Origin: Trochalopteron elliotii
Lineage: Eukaryota > Chordata > Aves > Passeriformes > Leiothrichidae
NCBI GenBank assembly: GCA_024734555.1
Contig: JANPWX010000473.1
Coordinates: 775,267-839,266, forward strand
Reading direction: 5' to 3'
Length of the DNA stretch: 64,000 nucleotides
Part shown: positions 26,041-38,346 of the stretch, piece by piece
Numbering within the stretch: the stretch's first letter is position 1
Layout of the letters: every line of letters begins with the position of its first letter
Made by a program: the position numbers and the translations under genes
Notes under the pieces: generated by a model
What the model was told of the DNA's origin: nothing
Databases searched by the model: none
What the model saw: the letters and a program-made list of their open reading frames with translations, nothing else

Positions 26041-29000
26041 TTCAGTCAGGAGATCACTTTTTTTAGATGTTAACTGTTTGTCATAAGAAAGTCTTCATTT
26101 TTTTAGGGCAGTGTTCTCGCTGTTGCACTCATCAAGCATGTGCTTACCAATTAAAGACTGACCTGGTCTACCCTTCTTGCTGTTTCATGCACTGTTGTTA
26201 TTATATAGCATTTATTCTATCACTTTGAGCGCTGCAATCAATAGCTGTGATCACAGCCAAGGATGTTACACGACTGTATGACCCAGATATACAAGTCTAG
26301 GACAAAAAAACCCCTGACAGTTTGGAGAGCCTCATATTTTGATTTAGTTTGCTCTAAGAAAAAATATTTTCTGGAACAAGTTGAAGGCTTTGTAACTTCC
26401 CTGTGAAGTCATGAGATAGTTGTTCTAATCCAGGCTTCCAGTTCCCTGGATGGTGAGCACGTATAAGGGGATTTCATTAAAACAAAGGGGAAGAGTCCTG
26501 ATTGCAACAGACCAGAGAAATGACTAATCTGTTTTTCAGGATTTTGCAGCATGTTTCAAGGCATGACTGATATACGCTATCGAAAATACTGGACCCAGAA
26601 GTGAGCTGACCCTCCTGTGTCCCATTGTGTTTGAAAGATGAAGGGGATCATGACCAGTATGGATGTACTAAATACTGTAGATAAAGAATTTATTATAAAA
26701 CATTAATTAATCTCTTACTGATCCTAGCCTGTTTCATTTGTGTATTGTAAACTGTGCTCTTTCATTAAGTATTTTCATTGTAAACAAGAGATAAGTAGTT
26801 CTATTGGGGTCACATAAAAGGTGGTGACAAGAGTCTTTGCCTGTGCCTGTCTCTGTGATGTACTCATGCTGAAAGGCCATTATTCTGAGGTCTGAAGTAT
26901 TGTAGGACATGGAGAAAATCTGGAATATACTTGATGTGGCTGACATAGAAGTGCTATTTTGGGACATTGTTATGGTTTAATTTATGTAATTTAATTTATT
27001 TAATGAAGTCAATATGCTGACTTATCTAAGCTAGATCTCAAAGAGCTCAGCTGCACACTGGAAGTGGCAGAGCTTTGTTCCTAGGGTCATACAAACTGAA
27101 GGGAATCTTCCTCTCCAACTGCCCACCTTTCAGCTTAGTCAAGTTCACTCATTTGGATATTTCTGTAGGACATTGAACTTTTGCCATTAAGCATTTACTG
27201 TCTTTTGCATAAATGACTAGTTCTTATCCCCAGGATAATTCTGCCATGGTCCAAGTCACCATTGCAAAGGGCTTATAATGTGGGGATCCTTCAATTTCTA
27301 ATTCAATATGCTCCAGACTTTGCTATTTCAGTTGTCTGCCCTACTTCTTGCCTAAGCAGCATATGTGTTAAAGTAAATTTATGCAGTCACTATAGGAAAA
27401 AAGTTTTAGAGGATGATGAAATGCTAGCCTTTCATATGCTGGCCACTAATATTATCAGGAATAGGATAAAGTGAAACTAGTGAAACTAGCAAAACTCTTG
27501 AGTTTTTTCCATGTGGTTTCAAATACATGCAGAATTGGGTACAAATAACGTAATTTCTTCTTCAAGAGCAGTATCTCGAATGAATTATTTCAGTTTGAGA
27601 GTGAAATGTTGCATAAACAATGCCTCCAGAATATCAGGACTTAAGGTTTTTGGCACAAAGATCAGGATAAATGCAATGCTTTCAAACCATCAATGATCTC
27701 AGTAGTTCATAAGTTTTGTTTTCTACAATGGTTAGATTCTCAGGCCTAAAAACACAAAAAAACTGGCAAACAAAACAAACATGGTTACATTGAATTATTC
27801 TGTTCTCATCAACTGAAGTACATGTCAAGTCTCTTTCATCCCAAAGAAAACCCATAGACCCTCCATCCTAGTAAGACAGCTACCTGGAGAAAGAATTGGA
27901 CACTATACTGAATTTAGACTATAATTTGGGGAGGTAATTTCCCTGTTTCTATTAGCTTTTATTTCTAGCAATATCTTTATCCATGTAATTTTTTTTCCCA
28001 ATTAAAATACATTACAGACTTTTCTATTTTTGTTTTATGGCCTCTCAAAGGCCTTCAGCAATCAAAATGTGCCATCCAAATACTCAGGATGTTGAGACAT
28101 GGACAAAACTGTAGCTACAACAAATATTTCAAGTTTTATTTTCTTTTATGATTGGAGGATGCAACTTATAAAATTACTAGTATCAGAGAGTTACATGTGG
28201 CTAATACAGTTTCATTCCTTCGTATCTAAATGAATTTTGGATGTGCAGAAAGGTATCCAGAGGATTCATGAAGGAAAATAGATGATTCTGGGACAGTGGA
28301 GAAAACCCTGCACTTAAAAATAAAGTCTGCTATATGTGTTCGTGTGAGTGTGATGTGAAAAGGTGAAGGTGAAAAACGTATTTTTTTTCTTCTTCAGTTT
28401 GAACTTTCTGCTGTAGGAGAAAACCTCCAAACAACAACTTAAAGAATAAACCCAGTTTTCTTATGTATGAGCACTGTTTTTATTGTAGAAATTCTTGATT
28501 TGTTGGTATCTTTAAATTAGTATCCTTCTGACTGCAAAAGATGATGGTGTTTCAGTACAGCTACTCCTTTGAGCAAGAACAGGCACATAATTTAAGAACT
28601 AATGGAGGAGCTCCTTAGCAAAAGAGCAATTGCATGCTAAATGCTAAAATCTGTATGAAACTGGTATGAATTAGCTAATATTAGACTGTACAATTACACT
28701 TTCATTTTCATTGCTGTGATGTTACAGTATAAATGCTTCAGGCCATGTGTATAATGCAAAGCCTCTTCTGTAAATTCATTTTAAGTGACAGTGTTTTCAG
28801 CAAGTGAGGGTTCTAAATATAGCCTGATGAGTAAAAAGACAGGATGGGCTGATCACATTGCCACAGCTTTTTTTTCCTCTTCTCTATTACCATTTCAAAT
28901 ACAAAAATAAAATTAAAAACCCCCCAAACTCATAAATAAAAGAAAGGCTCTTTCTCTGGAGGGCCTCTCTTGTAAATAATTATGAAGTCTTAGGCAAGGG

Positions 29001-29397
29001 TGACATAGTTTTGTTTCAGGTTATTTTTGCACAATTTAGTGTCCATCTTTAGAAGTATGATTGGATAGGAAGTGCACAGTACACACTCAAGTGCTGTACT
29101 GATGATCAAATGCACATATTTACATTGCCCATGTGTTTGCTGTGTCCCTGATGAAGGGAGGAGGAACACACAGAAATGAGTGTACTGCAGCCCTCTGAAC
29201 AGCATGGGCTTTAAAATTACTAGGCTCTAAGGGAGTGATTTACAGAAAGGATGTTTCTAACCGTGCAATTCATTGCAGCTCAACAAAAGTGAACAGAACA
29301 GCACTCACAGTATGTTGGGCATTGGAGAATTTTGAAGACATGGTGTGTTTTTATCTTAATTTGGAAAGAGGTTTTATAAAACACCAGTTGCTTAAGT

Positions 29398-29454
29398 GTT
29401 GGACTTGGCAGTCCCTGTGTGTCCCTTCCAACTCAGAATATTCTGTGATTCTCT
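29398..29454 (+). mobile_element. SINE or CR1 3' tail fragment
   Basis: The stretch reads gttggacttggcagtccctg, then 'tgtcccttccaactcagaat', and ends in attctgtgattctc. This is the CR1-type 3' end also seen in the SINE at 9083-9220, including the distinctive 'ccaactcagaatattctgtga'. No tRNA-like head is visible upstream, so the copy is 5'-truncated. The 'actcagaatattctg' variant argues for the SINE family rather than CR1 itself. Confidence 0.75.
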
Positions 29455-30866
29455 GAAAAGAAAACAAGAAAATTAATGTGATAAGTGAAAAGAGCTCTAC
29501 CATTTTTCCCTTGTAAAAATTTGTAATTCTAAAAATTAACATTGAATATAGTATAAGTGGAAAAACAGAAGAGACCTCATGTTATTTGCAAAGACACATG
29601 AGTATCTTTTCGCATTAATTATTTGTTATTTTCATTGTAAAAGTGCTATCGATTTCATAAAGTTCCAAGCAAAGAGGGAGAAGCTGGTCCATGTGAGACC
29701 AGCCACAGGTGGACTTTGGCAAGCACTGTAAATCAGAAAGTTCATCTTACCTACCTTAGAGACTGCCACTGCTTACCACATCAAAAGCGACATCATGTGT
29801 TCCGTGTAGCACCCCATGGCTTAAGCCTTTCCTGCCCTCCAAATGCTTGCCTCTGCCAGGAAAGATGTGCCATGATTAGTAAATAAACCTCTACCTGGAC
29901 AGGCAGATTGTAGTGAGGTCTCTGTGTTCTGAAAGGGTTGCACTATAACTTCTCACTAGAAACAGCAGCGTCCTCTGCAAACTTCCAGGCTCATTTCAAA
30001 TTCTCCCCAGACTTCACCTGGACTGGGAGTTTGGTTAAGCATTTCTGTTCAGAGGCAAGTGGATTGCTGTATGGAAAATTGAGAAAACACACTGAGGTTC
30101 AGCATCATGTATCAAGTAGTGCTTCCCTGCCCTGTCCCACCACTGATCCCTGACATTTCTGCAGAGCCAGTGACTGAATACTGGGGCTGTATTCATTGTT
30201 AGTATCAACTAAGTGACTTTCCTAAGCTTGGCACTTTCCCTTTTTATGTCAGATGTACCTTGTGACTTGATGTGTTAATATGTAGGCTTGAGGTTTTCCA
30301 GGTTTGGAAAATGGAACTGGACTTATGTTTAATCTCTAAGGTGTATGTGTGCTCTGGTTTGCAACTTGAAAAGCTGCATTTCAAAACTATTTCCTGTTTA
30401 ATTGTATTCCATCATTTAACTATAATCCTCTGAAGAGGCTATGTAAGAAGACAGATTTTTAATGAAAGACAAAAAAAACACCTCCTTTGTATGTTCATGA
30501 GTGTGAACATATGATGCAATCTGGCCTCCACCAGTCTGTCTTCTAATTATGTATCCATGAAGCTCAGAGATGATGCCAGAAATAGTAGTAATGATAAACT
30601 ATTTCAAGTTCATCATCCTAAGAGCAGGAATTTGGGAGCTGTCACAGTACATTTTTTATTAAGCACCCAGATTAGCCCAGTGAACTGTAAGAGAGGCTCT
30701 GAGGAGAGAGTCTGACACAGCTGAAATGTGGCCATTCCCTACAAGAGCCCATCAGAGATGTTTGTGTGGACATGCAGACGCATTTTCACATCCATTTGAA
30801 CTCGGTTCTTTCTGAATTGCAGCCCCATATGAAAATGTGGCTCATAGACAAGGGAAACCAGCAGCT
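29455..30866. other. Unique noncoding DNA
   Basis: No gene or repeat is recognised. Sequence composition rises gradually in GC toward the CR1 fragment. Short frames only. Confidence 0.55.
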
Positions 30867-31462
30867 CCTGGGCTGGCAGGGCTATTCAAAAGTAGTGTGG
30901 CCAGGCTGTGAGAGGTGATTCTCCCCCTCTCTTACTCTCTTGTGAGACCCCACCTGGAATAGTGTACATTTTTTGTATCCCCAGAATAAGAAAGGCATGG
31001 AACTGTTGGAACAAGTCCAGAGGAGGATCATGAATCTGGTAAGGGGACTAAGAGGACTTCCCCTCTGAGGCCAGACTGAGAGAATTGCAGCTGCTCAGCC
31101 TGGAGAAGAGAAGGTTGCATGGAGACCTCTTAGCAACCTTTGAGTGTGTGAAGGGGCCTACAGGGAAGGTGAAAGACTCATTATCAGGAAGTGTAGTAAT
31201 AGGACAAGGAGTAATGTGTTCAGCCTGAAAGAGGGGAAATTTAGGGTAGCAATCTGGAAAAAGTCCTTGGCTGTGAGTGTGGTGAGGCACTGAATCAGGT
31301 CACCCAGAGGTTGTGGACACATCATCCCTGGAAGTGTTCAAAGCCAGGTTGGATTGGGGCTCTGAGCAACTTGGTCTAGTGAAAGGTGTTGCTGCCCCTG
31401 GCAGGGGTGCTAAAACTAAAGGATTTGTAAGATCACTTCCATCCCAAACTATTCTGTGATTC
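30867..31462 (+). mobile_element. CR1 LINE, 5'-truncated, sense on +
   Basis: About 600 bp align in order with the 3' part of avian CR1. Landmarks are the start near 'cctgggctgg', 'gagaccccacctggaa' (30946-30961), 'gtccagaggagga' (31015-31027), 'cagcctggagaagagaagg' (31098-31116), 'aagtgttcaaagccaggttgg' (31335-31355), 'tgcccctggcagggg' and the end 'ccaaactattctgtgattc'. In full-length CR1 this covers the end of ORF2 and the 3' untranslated region. The reading frame is broken by several stops and the copy is well diverged, so it is inactive. 5' truncation is normal for LINE insertions. The CpG island begins less than 100 bp after its end. Confidence 0.92.
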
Positions 31463-31555
31463 CCACCAGCAGTAAGCCTTGCACAGCTCCCAGGGTTTGG
31501 CCAGGGTGTGGTGTTTGATTAATCTGGGAAACAGCCTGTCCACAGCTCACCAGCT

Positions 31556-31884
31556 CCGGCTGGATTGTGGCTGCGGTGACACATCCCGCAGTTACCGGCG
31601 GCCAGGGGAGCCTCCGGTCGCCTCACAGCGCCTGTGGCTCGGCAGGGATGACACCTGACATGGGAGCAGCGCCGTGCTCGGCTGTCCCTGCTGCCCGTTC
31701 GGGGTTGTTCGCTCCCAACGCTCTGCCATGGCGAGGAGAGATTCCCGGCAGCCGCCAGGAGGATCCCCTGCCCGGCAGGATCCCCGGCTGCCCTGGCAGG
31801 GGCTGCCGCTCCTCAGGGCCGCCCTTCCCGCCCCTCAGCGCCGCTGGCCCAGCCCGCACGGCCGGGCCCGAGAGTCCCTCGGCC
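31556..31884. promoter_or_regulatory. Isolated CpG island
   Basis: About 330 bp with roughly 70 % G+C by eye and about 30 CpG dinucleotides counted directly. The flanking DNA is AT-rich and nearly free of CpG. With those figures the observed/expected CpG ratio is about 0.75, above the usual 0.6 threshold, though the length is modest. CpG islands usually mark promoters in vertebrates, including promoters of non-coding or alternative transcripts. I see no TATA box and no clear first-exon donor, so direction cannot be assigned. It could also be a GC-rich enhancer, a fragment of an old promoter, or an unrecognised GC-rich repeat next to the CR1 fragment. Confidence 0.65.
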
Positions 31885-31916
31885 TAACCAGTTTTGCTGT
31901 AGAAGAGAAGCATTAA
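31728..31916 (+). CDS. Small ORF inside the CpG island, doubtful
   Basis: An ATG in a strong start context (gccATGGcg) opens a 62-codon frame that ends with TAA at 31914-31916. The product starts MARRDSRQPPGGSPARQDPR and is rich in arginine and proline, ending in VEEKH. No domain, signal peptide or membrane segment is visible. GC-rich DNA has few stop codons, and overlapping frames of similar length exist on both strands here (for example 31567-31887 on + and 31859-31623 on -). It may be nothing more than that. Confidence 0.12.
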   Translation: MARRDSRQPPGGSPARQDPRLPWQGLPLLRAALPAPQRRWPSPHGRARESLGLTSFAVEEKH

Positions 31917-32785
31917 TCTGTGTGGGATTTCGGCTGACTTCATTCCATCAAGATCAATAAGTCTACTCAATTCAAATCCTCCAAAATACTAAGGGTAGCA
32001 GAATGCGTCCCTGCAAAAATATAACTCACGACAGAATGCTTCACACCATTTTTTTGTCCTCATGAGTGGTGTTTAGAAAACCCACAAAACCTTCTTCCCT
32101 GTATTTTCTTTAAAAAGCCTAGCTTTATACATCTCGCTGCTGACAAGCTATGTTGTGATGTGTCAGTTTATGTTGTGTCAATTGGCTCTGGTTATATAAT
32201 GTGCCATGATATGACTAATGCAATCCAACATGAGTCACCTGTCGTGACAGCTTTATGCTCTCAAAAAACCACTTTGCCTTCCCTTTAGAATATTTTTTAG
32301 TTATTGTTGTTTTATTTGTCCTAAAGATGCAATTTTATCCAATTTACTATTCATTGCTTTAAATTTTTACAAGATGGTAAGTAGGCACATACATTCACTA
32401 TTAATGTATATGACTAAATGATTACTGAGACGTGTAAAAGCATGAGGTGCTCCCACTGCCTGCTGTGAAGGCTGATGATTATAGATCTGCAGCTACAATG
32501 CAGCACTGTACCTGAAGGAAAACATTATGAACAAAACAGAAATCTCAAGGAGCAGATGGGAATCTAAATGCGGACGTTTATAATCAGGGCTCATTTGTAC
32601 TAGGAAATACTATATAACATTACCTTGAATTATTAACACCAGGCTATGATTGCGGTGTTAAACTCATAATGGCATGAATGCTCAGCAGAGACATATGTAA
32701 CACATGAACGCTGATATAAATGCAGAATTTTGCCCATTTTTCTTGTAGGAGAGACACTGGGATACTCTCAGCCACTGTCTTATGC
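31917..32785. other. Noncoding, motif-dense segment next to the CpG island
   Basis: No gene is recognised. Between about 32110 and 32265 the sequence contains several TGACA/TGTCA words, an AP-1-like TGAGTCA (32232-32238) and 'cctgtcgtgacagctttatg' (32239-32258), with an inverted ctgtc/gacag pair. The part from 32460 to 32745 is free of simple repeats. An acceptor-like site ('tttgtcctaaag') and a strong donor (ATG|GTAAGT) enclose 32327-32376. Regulatory use is an inference from motif content and the neighbouring island only. Confidence 0.35.
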
Positions 32786-32924
32786 CACTGAGATTAGCTC
32801 AGTTGGCTAAACATTGTGCTAATGCTGCCAAAATTGTGGGTTCAGAACTTCTGTGGGCCATTCACTTAAATCAGGACTCAGTGATCCCTGTGGGTCCCTT
32901 CCAGCTCTGAGTATTCTTTGATTA
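32786..32924 (+). mobile_element. tRNA-Ile-headed SINE with CR1-like tail, second copy
   Basis: The head has the A-box region gattagctcagttggctaaa (32792-32811), a tgctaatgctgccaa anticodon-arm region and a B-box region gggttcagaac. The tail reads 'gtgatccctgtgggtccctt', 'ccagctctgagtattctttga'. Order, length and both halves match the copy at 9083-9220. It is more diverged from a tRNA-Ile gene than that copy. The 12-base word cttaaaagaaca occurs just after it at 32925-32936 and again at 32947-32958; this is a short local duplication, not a flanking target-site duplication. Confidence 0.82.
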
Positions 32925-33323
32925 CTTAAAAGAACAATTTGCAGTTCTTAAAAGAACACAGGTGAGGCTTTTTTATTTCTCAAGGGTAGGTAACCTGTAA
33001 ATCCAAGTTAACTCATGTCATGCATTTCTGTTGGATTATCTCTTTTTCTGACCCGGAGATGGGGCTCCTGAGAGGCGTTTTAAAGACTTTTATTCAATTT
33101 TTAGTCTCATGTGAAGGGTGAGATGGTACAGATGTTAAAACTCACACTGTCACAATCAGAAGCCGAACTATTTCCTAATTACAATACATTTATAAGCGTT
33201 TTTTGGCCTATCAGCTTTTGCCACACAATGTTGCTAATGCCTTAAAGCCAATCATCTAAACATACCCCTTGTGGGTCCTACTACAATACATCTTTCACAG
33301 TTCTATTTCTTCAAAATATCTAG

Positions 33324-33339
33324 TCTATCTATCTATCTA
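33324..33339. repeat. (TCTA)4 tetranucleotide repeat
   Basis: Four perfect units. It is too short to be a strong microsatellite but may vary in length. Confidence 0.85.
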
Positions 33340-36300
33340 GATGGCATGGCCGTAATTTGAAACTTGTTTCTAGCTCCATTTCTCTCACGTCTGTCCTATT
33401 CCATGGCCTTTGTAAGTCAACATATTTTATCTCAGAGTTTGCATGCAGATATATACAATGTGAGCCTTCTGTCAGGCTTTGAGAATTCTCTACAAATCCA
33501 TTTCCCACACATTTCCTTGTAACCTTTACCATGGTTTTTGATTCAGTGCTGCTTTTTTACTATGAAAGCATGAAGTGGTTGTGAGGTTTTTCATTATGTC
33601 TTTCCTCCTTAGATAAAAGCAGACCTCATTTGAGTAAAAGAATATAATGTTTTCCTTAAAACAATCTTTGTATCATAACGAATTATATTTTTTTTCTTTA
33701 AGATTCAATGATTGGTGGAATTAGGAAAAGAACTTACATTGCTGAATGCTTATCAAGTTATATAGAAAAATAGTAGGGTTCAAATTCACTAGTCTTATTC
33801 AGATGACAAAGTATAATTGCAGAAACTCATGTCTTTCCTATAAATAGCCTGGGAAAGCACAAGTAGGTTCCAATAAAGAATTACTGAAATCAGTTCCCTT
33901 ATCTTACAGCAGGTGTGAATCAACAGCAATTCTATTGACTGCAGAAGTCTGAAAGTGTATATTTTTACAGATTCTTATCATGTACTTATTAATTTTGCCA
34001 TATCATATCAATACTATTCTTTTATATCATCTTTCAATAAAATGCCATGTTTACTCTCCAATATCAGTGACCCGTTAGACACGTCATTTCATTAGCCAAG
34101 AATGCTTGTGAGCAGTTATACAGTACTGCTCTCCAAAGGCATTATATCCATGTACCAATTCTATTTTTATTATTTTTAAAATTTACTTTTGCATCTTTTG
34201 TGATTGTATGACATTATTTCCAATGTTAAAAAGATAAACAATGGAGGAATAGGCTTTAAAGCAAATTTGGTTATTAAGTCTGTACTAAAATAGACTTAGA
34301 CCTTGAAAATTTTACGTTGTGCTGACAACTGTTCTGAATTTCCTTGTGGTGGGATGTCACCACAGACAAGGCTGTAAATACCACCAGTACCTTGTACATG
34401 ATATAGACATCAAATTTGTCATGTGTGCTGAATCTGCAGAAGAGTTTTTCCCCTCACGTTTGTGTTGAACACAGTGATGGGCTGTCCTCTGCTATGTTAA
34501 ACAGCCCGTGAAAATGTGAAGCAACACAGCATGACGGCTTTTTAACTATGCAATGCAATAGCACCTCTAGATTTACTGCCCATGGAAAGACATGAAGGGG
34601 AGAAAAATCCTGAGCTGAATTTATTTATTTATGTACATGCAACAGTTCTCCATTTGTGGACTCTCACATGGTGCCTAGTCTAGTGCATTCCTCTTGTCTT
34701 CTGTCACTAGTTGTGCATTCTGTCTGGCACAAGGCAGCTACAGCCAATGTTTTGAGTACTGCTTTCAGCAACTGATTGATTGCAATACAGTTATCAGCTC
34801 CCATTCTATTACACATCCCATTCTGTCTATGACATATTTTAGTGTTGATCAAGTCCAGTCACTACCTTTTGAATAAAATGAGCAGAATATTGACACAAAT
34901 CTCATTCATTATTTAGACAGTGTGTTTAGTGTTGAAACCCATAAAGCTTTGGATTTTCATCCATTTTACATGGCTTTTAGGTCCTGAATTGGCCCTTGAA
35001 AGAACACTGCTTATGTGTAAATGTATTCACCCCCTTTTTACCACATTTTACTCTGCCTTTCTCATCTGTAGATTTAGACATAAACATGCTTGCCTAGTCT
35101 TTATATTTTCCTTGTGTGTGCAGCACGTAAACTTTTTCCAGGCTTACCATTTTTGTGTGGTTAATAACAAAGCTATAATTTACAATAATAAAAATATCAT
35201 AGGTCCTATTTTTTTCTCTGTAACTACTAGGAAACAAATTCCCAACAGCAGGAGTGAGATTTCTCCTTGCAAATATATGAGTTGCTCATGTAAAATATTT
35301 AGTGATCGCTCTGGTAGTCTCCTCCCCAACACCACACTTACCTCTTTTCTTTAGAGTGATGCTGTTAATTCACAGCAGTAAGAGGCTGTGAAGAGCAGGC
35401 AGCTTAAGCAATGTACTTTGTGTACTTTGACAGATATGCTGATAAACCTGAACTAACAAGTAAAGTCTTCACTGTTTTTTTCAGCCATTGATAATGACTT
35501 GGCATTTGTTTCATTCAGTTCCTGTCACTGCTGTCTAATTTCATCTCCACCCAATTTTCTAGTTTCAATTGCTGAATGTTTACTAAGGAACTGCAGATTG
35601 TGTTCCCCAACTCTTTAAGATATAAAACTATTGTGCCTAACCACGCAGTCTTTTATTCACTAAAAGTGTAGAAAAGAGTAAAATTTATGTTTCAGGCCTA
35701 GACTCCAGTATAATTATTGGCCCTTTTATTGGTTTTAGATTTCTGTAACATTTTCTTCATAAGGATGTACTAAGGAAATGTTTGGGATGGCAGCCATGGA
35801 TTTATTAAGGTATGCTTCATATGCAGCACCTTGTACCAGCACATTGGGAATGGATTTTCACCCATATGTTACTTTTGATCTGTATAGTCTGAAATGCTCA
35901 TCTAAGAGTTTTCTTCTATTTCCTGTGGAAGAATGAAAAAAGGAACAAAACAAAAGGTCTGAGCTCTTACTCTATTCAAAAGTAGCAACTGTGTTACTAG
36001 ACGTTCACAGTACAGTAATACACGGTATAGAGGAAACATGTTGGCAGGATATTTAGGAAATTCTGGTCATAGACCTTGTGAACTTTTCCCCTTTTTGATT
36101 CTGCAGCAGTCAGGTATGTCCTGTGTCCTTTAGTGTTTGGGAGTACTTGAGTCAGAATTGCAGATCTTGGGGCGTGCACCTTTGACACATGACCTAAGGA
36201 GCAGTGGCAACCAAGCCCATCTCCTATGGTGAATGAATAGCTGTGGTAGATCAACAACCATTTATACCCATGAAATGCTGGGAAGTGTTTCATGGGATTC

Positions 36301-38317
36301 ACAAGGTAGCCAGAGGCAGGTGCTGATCCTGTGAAAACTCCACTCTTCAATTTCACCCCTGTTTTTGATCACAGAGAAATGGTACATTGGTGTGCCCTAT
36401 AACTGTTTGATCAAACGTTTGAGACAATTAATTGCTCTTGGGCAGCAAACCCACAGGTGTTTCAAAGTTTCAGGGAGAAATCCTATTAGCTAATTTAGAA
36501 TCCTGTCAGCAGATTGCATCATTATTTAATGCATCGTGGTTTGTCACAGAGGCGTTTCTGACACTGAGTTAAAGGGGCTATAGACTCAAAACTTTAACTG
36601 GTGAGCAGTCAGGCACTCTGGAATATTCATGGCTTATGTGGCATAGTATGGAGAGAACAAAAACCACAATGACTGGAACAAATTGTCACTGCAGTGCAGA
36701 TGAAGAAGACTGCCTTTTTTCTAAATCCTTTTACTAAAGATACTCTGGGAGCCTAATCTTAGGAATCCTCCTGTTACTAATCAGAGCACTTGTGTGCTTT
36801 GACTGTAGAAAGATGGAGGGACAGCAAGCTGAGTCTTTAGAAAGCAAGTGTAGGAGGAGATTATTGGCATAAAATTTTCCTGCAGGAGTAACAGAGATTA
36901 TAAACTGTCAGACCTCTCAGGCCTTTTAAATGGGGTCTTGCCTAAAGCTTTCAATTAACATGAATAGCTCAACAACATATAATGTCTTCTACAGAAAAAA
37001 AAATCTTCTATTGCTAGCTGGACTGCTGTGCTTGTGAAACATCAACACTACAGCATTTAGTGGCTAGGTGTGTCTGCAGTCTTCTATCTGAAGTGGCTGC
37101 AGACTGATGTTTTTGCATACTCTTCAGTTTTTGGTGATATCATTCATATTGTGTGAAGGGGTAAAAAAGGCTAGGAGAGAAGGACTAAAAATGCTTTAAA
37201 AAATTAAAAATTCTTGCCAAAAATCAGTAGGAAGGAGTGAGAAGAGTTGCCATGACAAGCTCCAGCACTGCACCCCTGAAGAATTGCTTTACACATTGGA
37301 CATCCTTGAAGTTTCTGCAGTGATTATGGCCGAGTTTCATTCTTAATTTAATTTGTATGTGTGTAGATACAACATCACAGAGGGATAGATATTCCTTTGG
37401 AATTGAAGCTTTTTTGCTTCTATAACTGTGAAAAATGCAGTGTTTTAATAATTACGAGTTAAATTCTCCATAAACTTTACACTTTGTCCTCACAGGGTAG
37501 TTTCTCTGACATTCATAGAGCTACTTTCTGCTGCTTTTTTTTTTAATAAAAGTTTCAGAGGGAAATATGTCTGTCTTGTGAAGAAGTCTTTAAAGAAGAA
37601 AATATTTAGGAGAATACCTGAGTTTCGCTTTGTAAGTTTAGAATTTAATCCTGTCAATATGGAGAACATAAACTAGGAGAAAAAGGAGAGAGACTTCTGA
37701 GACTGACAATTTTCAGGAGGTAAAAAGAAAAATGAAAATGATGAGAATCTCTTAAATACAGCTTTATGCTTATGTTGAATGAGAGGACTATGCTTCAAAA
37801 TAAATTTTATTCCCTCCTTTTTAATTTTATCAGCAAATATAAAAAAATTAAAATCTGAAGTACATTGAATTTCTTTCTAACATTTCAATTTGTCCAATTA
37901 ACTATAGGACTAATTATTCACAGGTCTCTAGTAAAAACCTTGATTCGACTGCAAGCGTGAAAGATCCCTGTGGGCTTTTACAGGCAGAAGTACACCTGCA
38001 GGACAGGTGGCACCAGTTTACTTATGAACACAGACTGCAGTTTAGTCCTCCAATAGCTGAAACTCCAGAGAATGTTGTAGTTGTATTCTGTCACTGTAGA
38101 GTGCGAGACCATCATTATGAAATTGTTAGCAGTTAACTTGGCCCCTGACATTTCTCTGCAGCTTTATGCATTGGAATCATTGGAGCATAGCTTTTCCTGG
38201 TCTCAGTTATGATTACCTACCCCTTATTTCATATCAGACCCATGTTAAACAATGAACACTAGGGCTGGATGCTTAGGCCAGAAATTGCTAATTTTCTCCA
38301 GATGAAGAGCTGAATCA

Positions 38318-38346
38318 CTTTTTTTCTTTTTTTTTCTTTTTTTTTC
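38318..38346. repeat. T-rich tract with C every 8-10 bases
   Basis: T7, T9 and T9 runs separated by single C, which is a pure pyrimidine tract. It could be the complement of an A-rich retroposon tail, but no element body was recognised beside it. Confidence 0.85.

Larger units (their letters stand above)
22126..29397. other. Unique noncoding DNA with short duplications and an AT block
   Basis: No gene is recognised. A 16-base A run lies at 22438-22453, two 17-bp tandem duplications at 23597 and 24070, and a 95 % A+T block at 25941-26040. An ATG-started frame at 23113-23298 runs 62 codons into a donor-like site (CTCAG|GTATGT). A short acceptor/donor pair at 26540-26600 encloses 19 open codons. 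Sequence around 24735-25020 and 25440-25720 is rich in homeodomain-type TAATTA/ATTA motifs and poor in simple repeats; I could not test whether it is conserved. Confidence 0.5.

Noticed and set aside
31567..31887. 106-codon frame across the CpG island
   Set aside because: It starts with GTG rather than ATG and overlaps other long frames on both strands, as expected from low stop-codon frequency in GC-rich DNA.
34920..35354. Longest frame outside a repeat, 144 codons on +
   Set aside because: No domain or family is recognisable, the composition is that of translated AT-rich noncoding DNA, and one frame of this length is expected by chance in 64 kb on six frames.
35997..36356. 119-codon frame on the minus strand
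   Set aside because: No recognisable motif and no splice or promoter context; the length is within chance.
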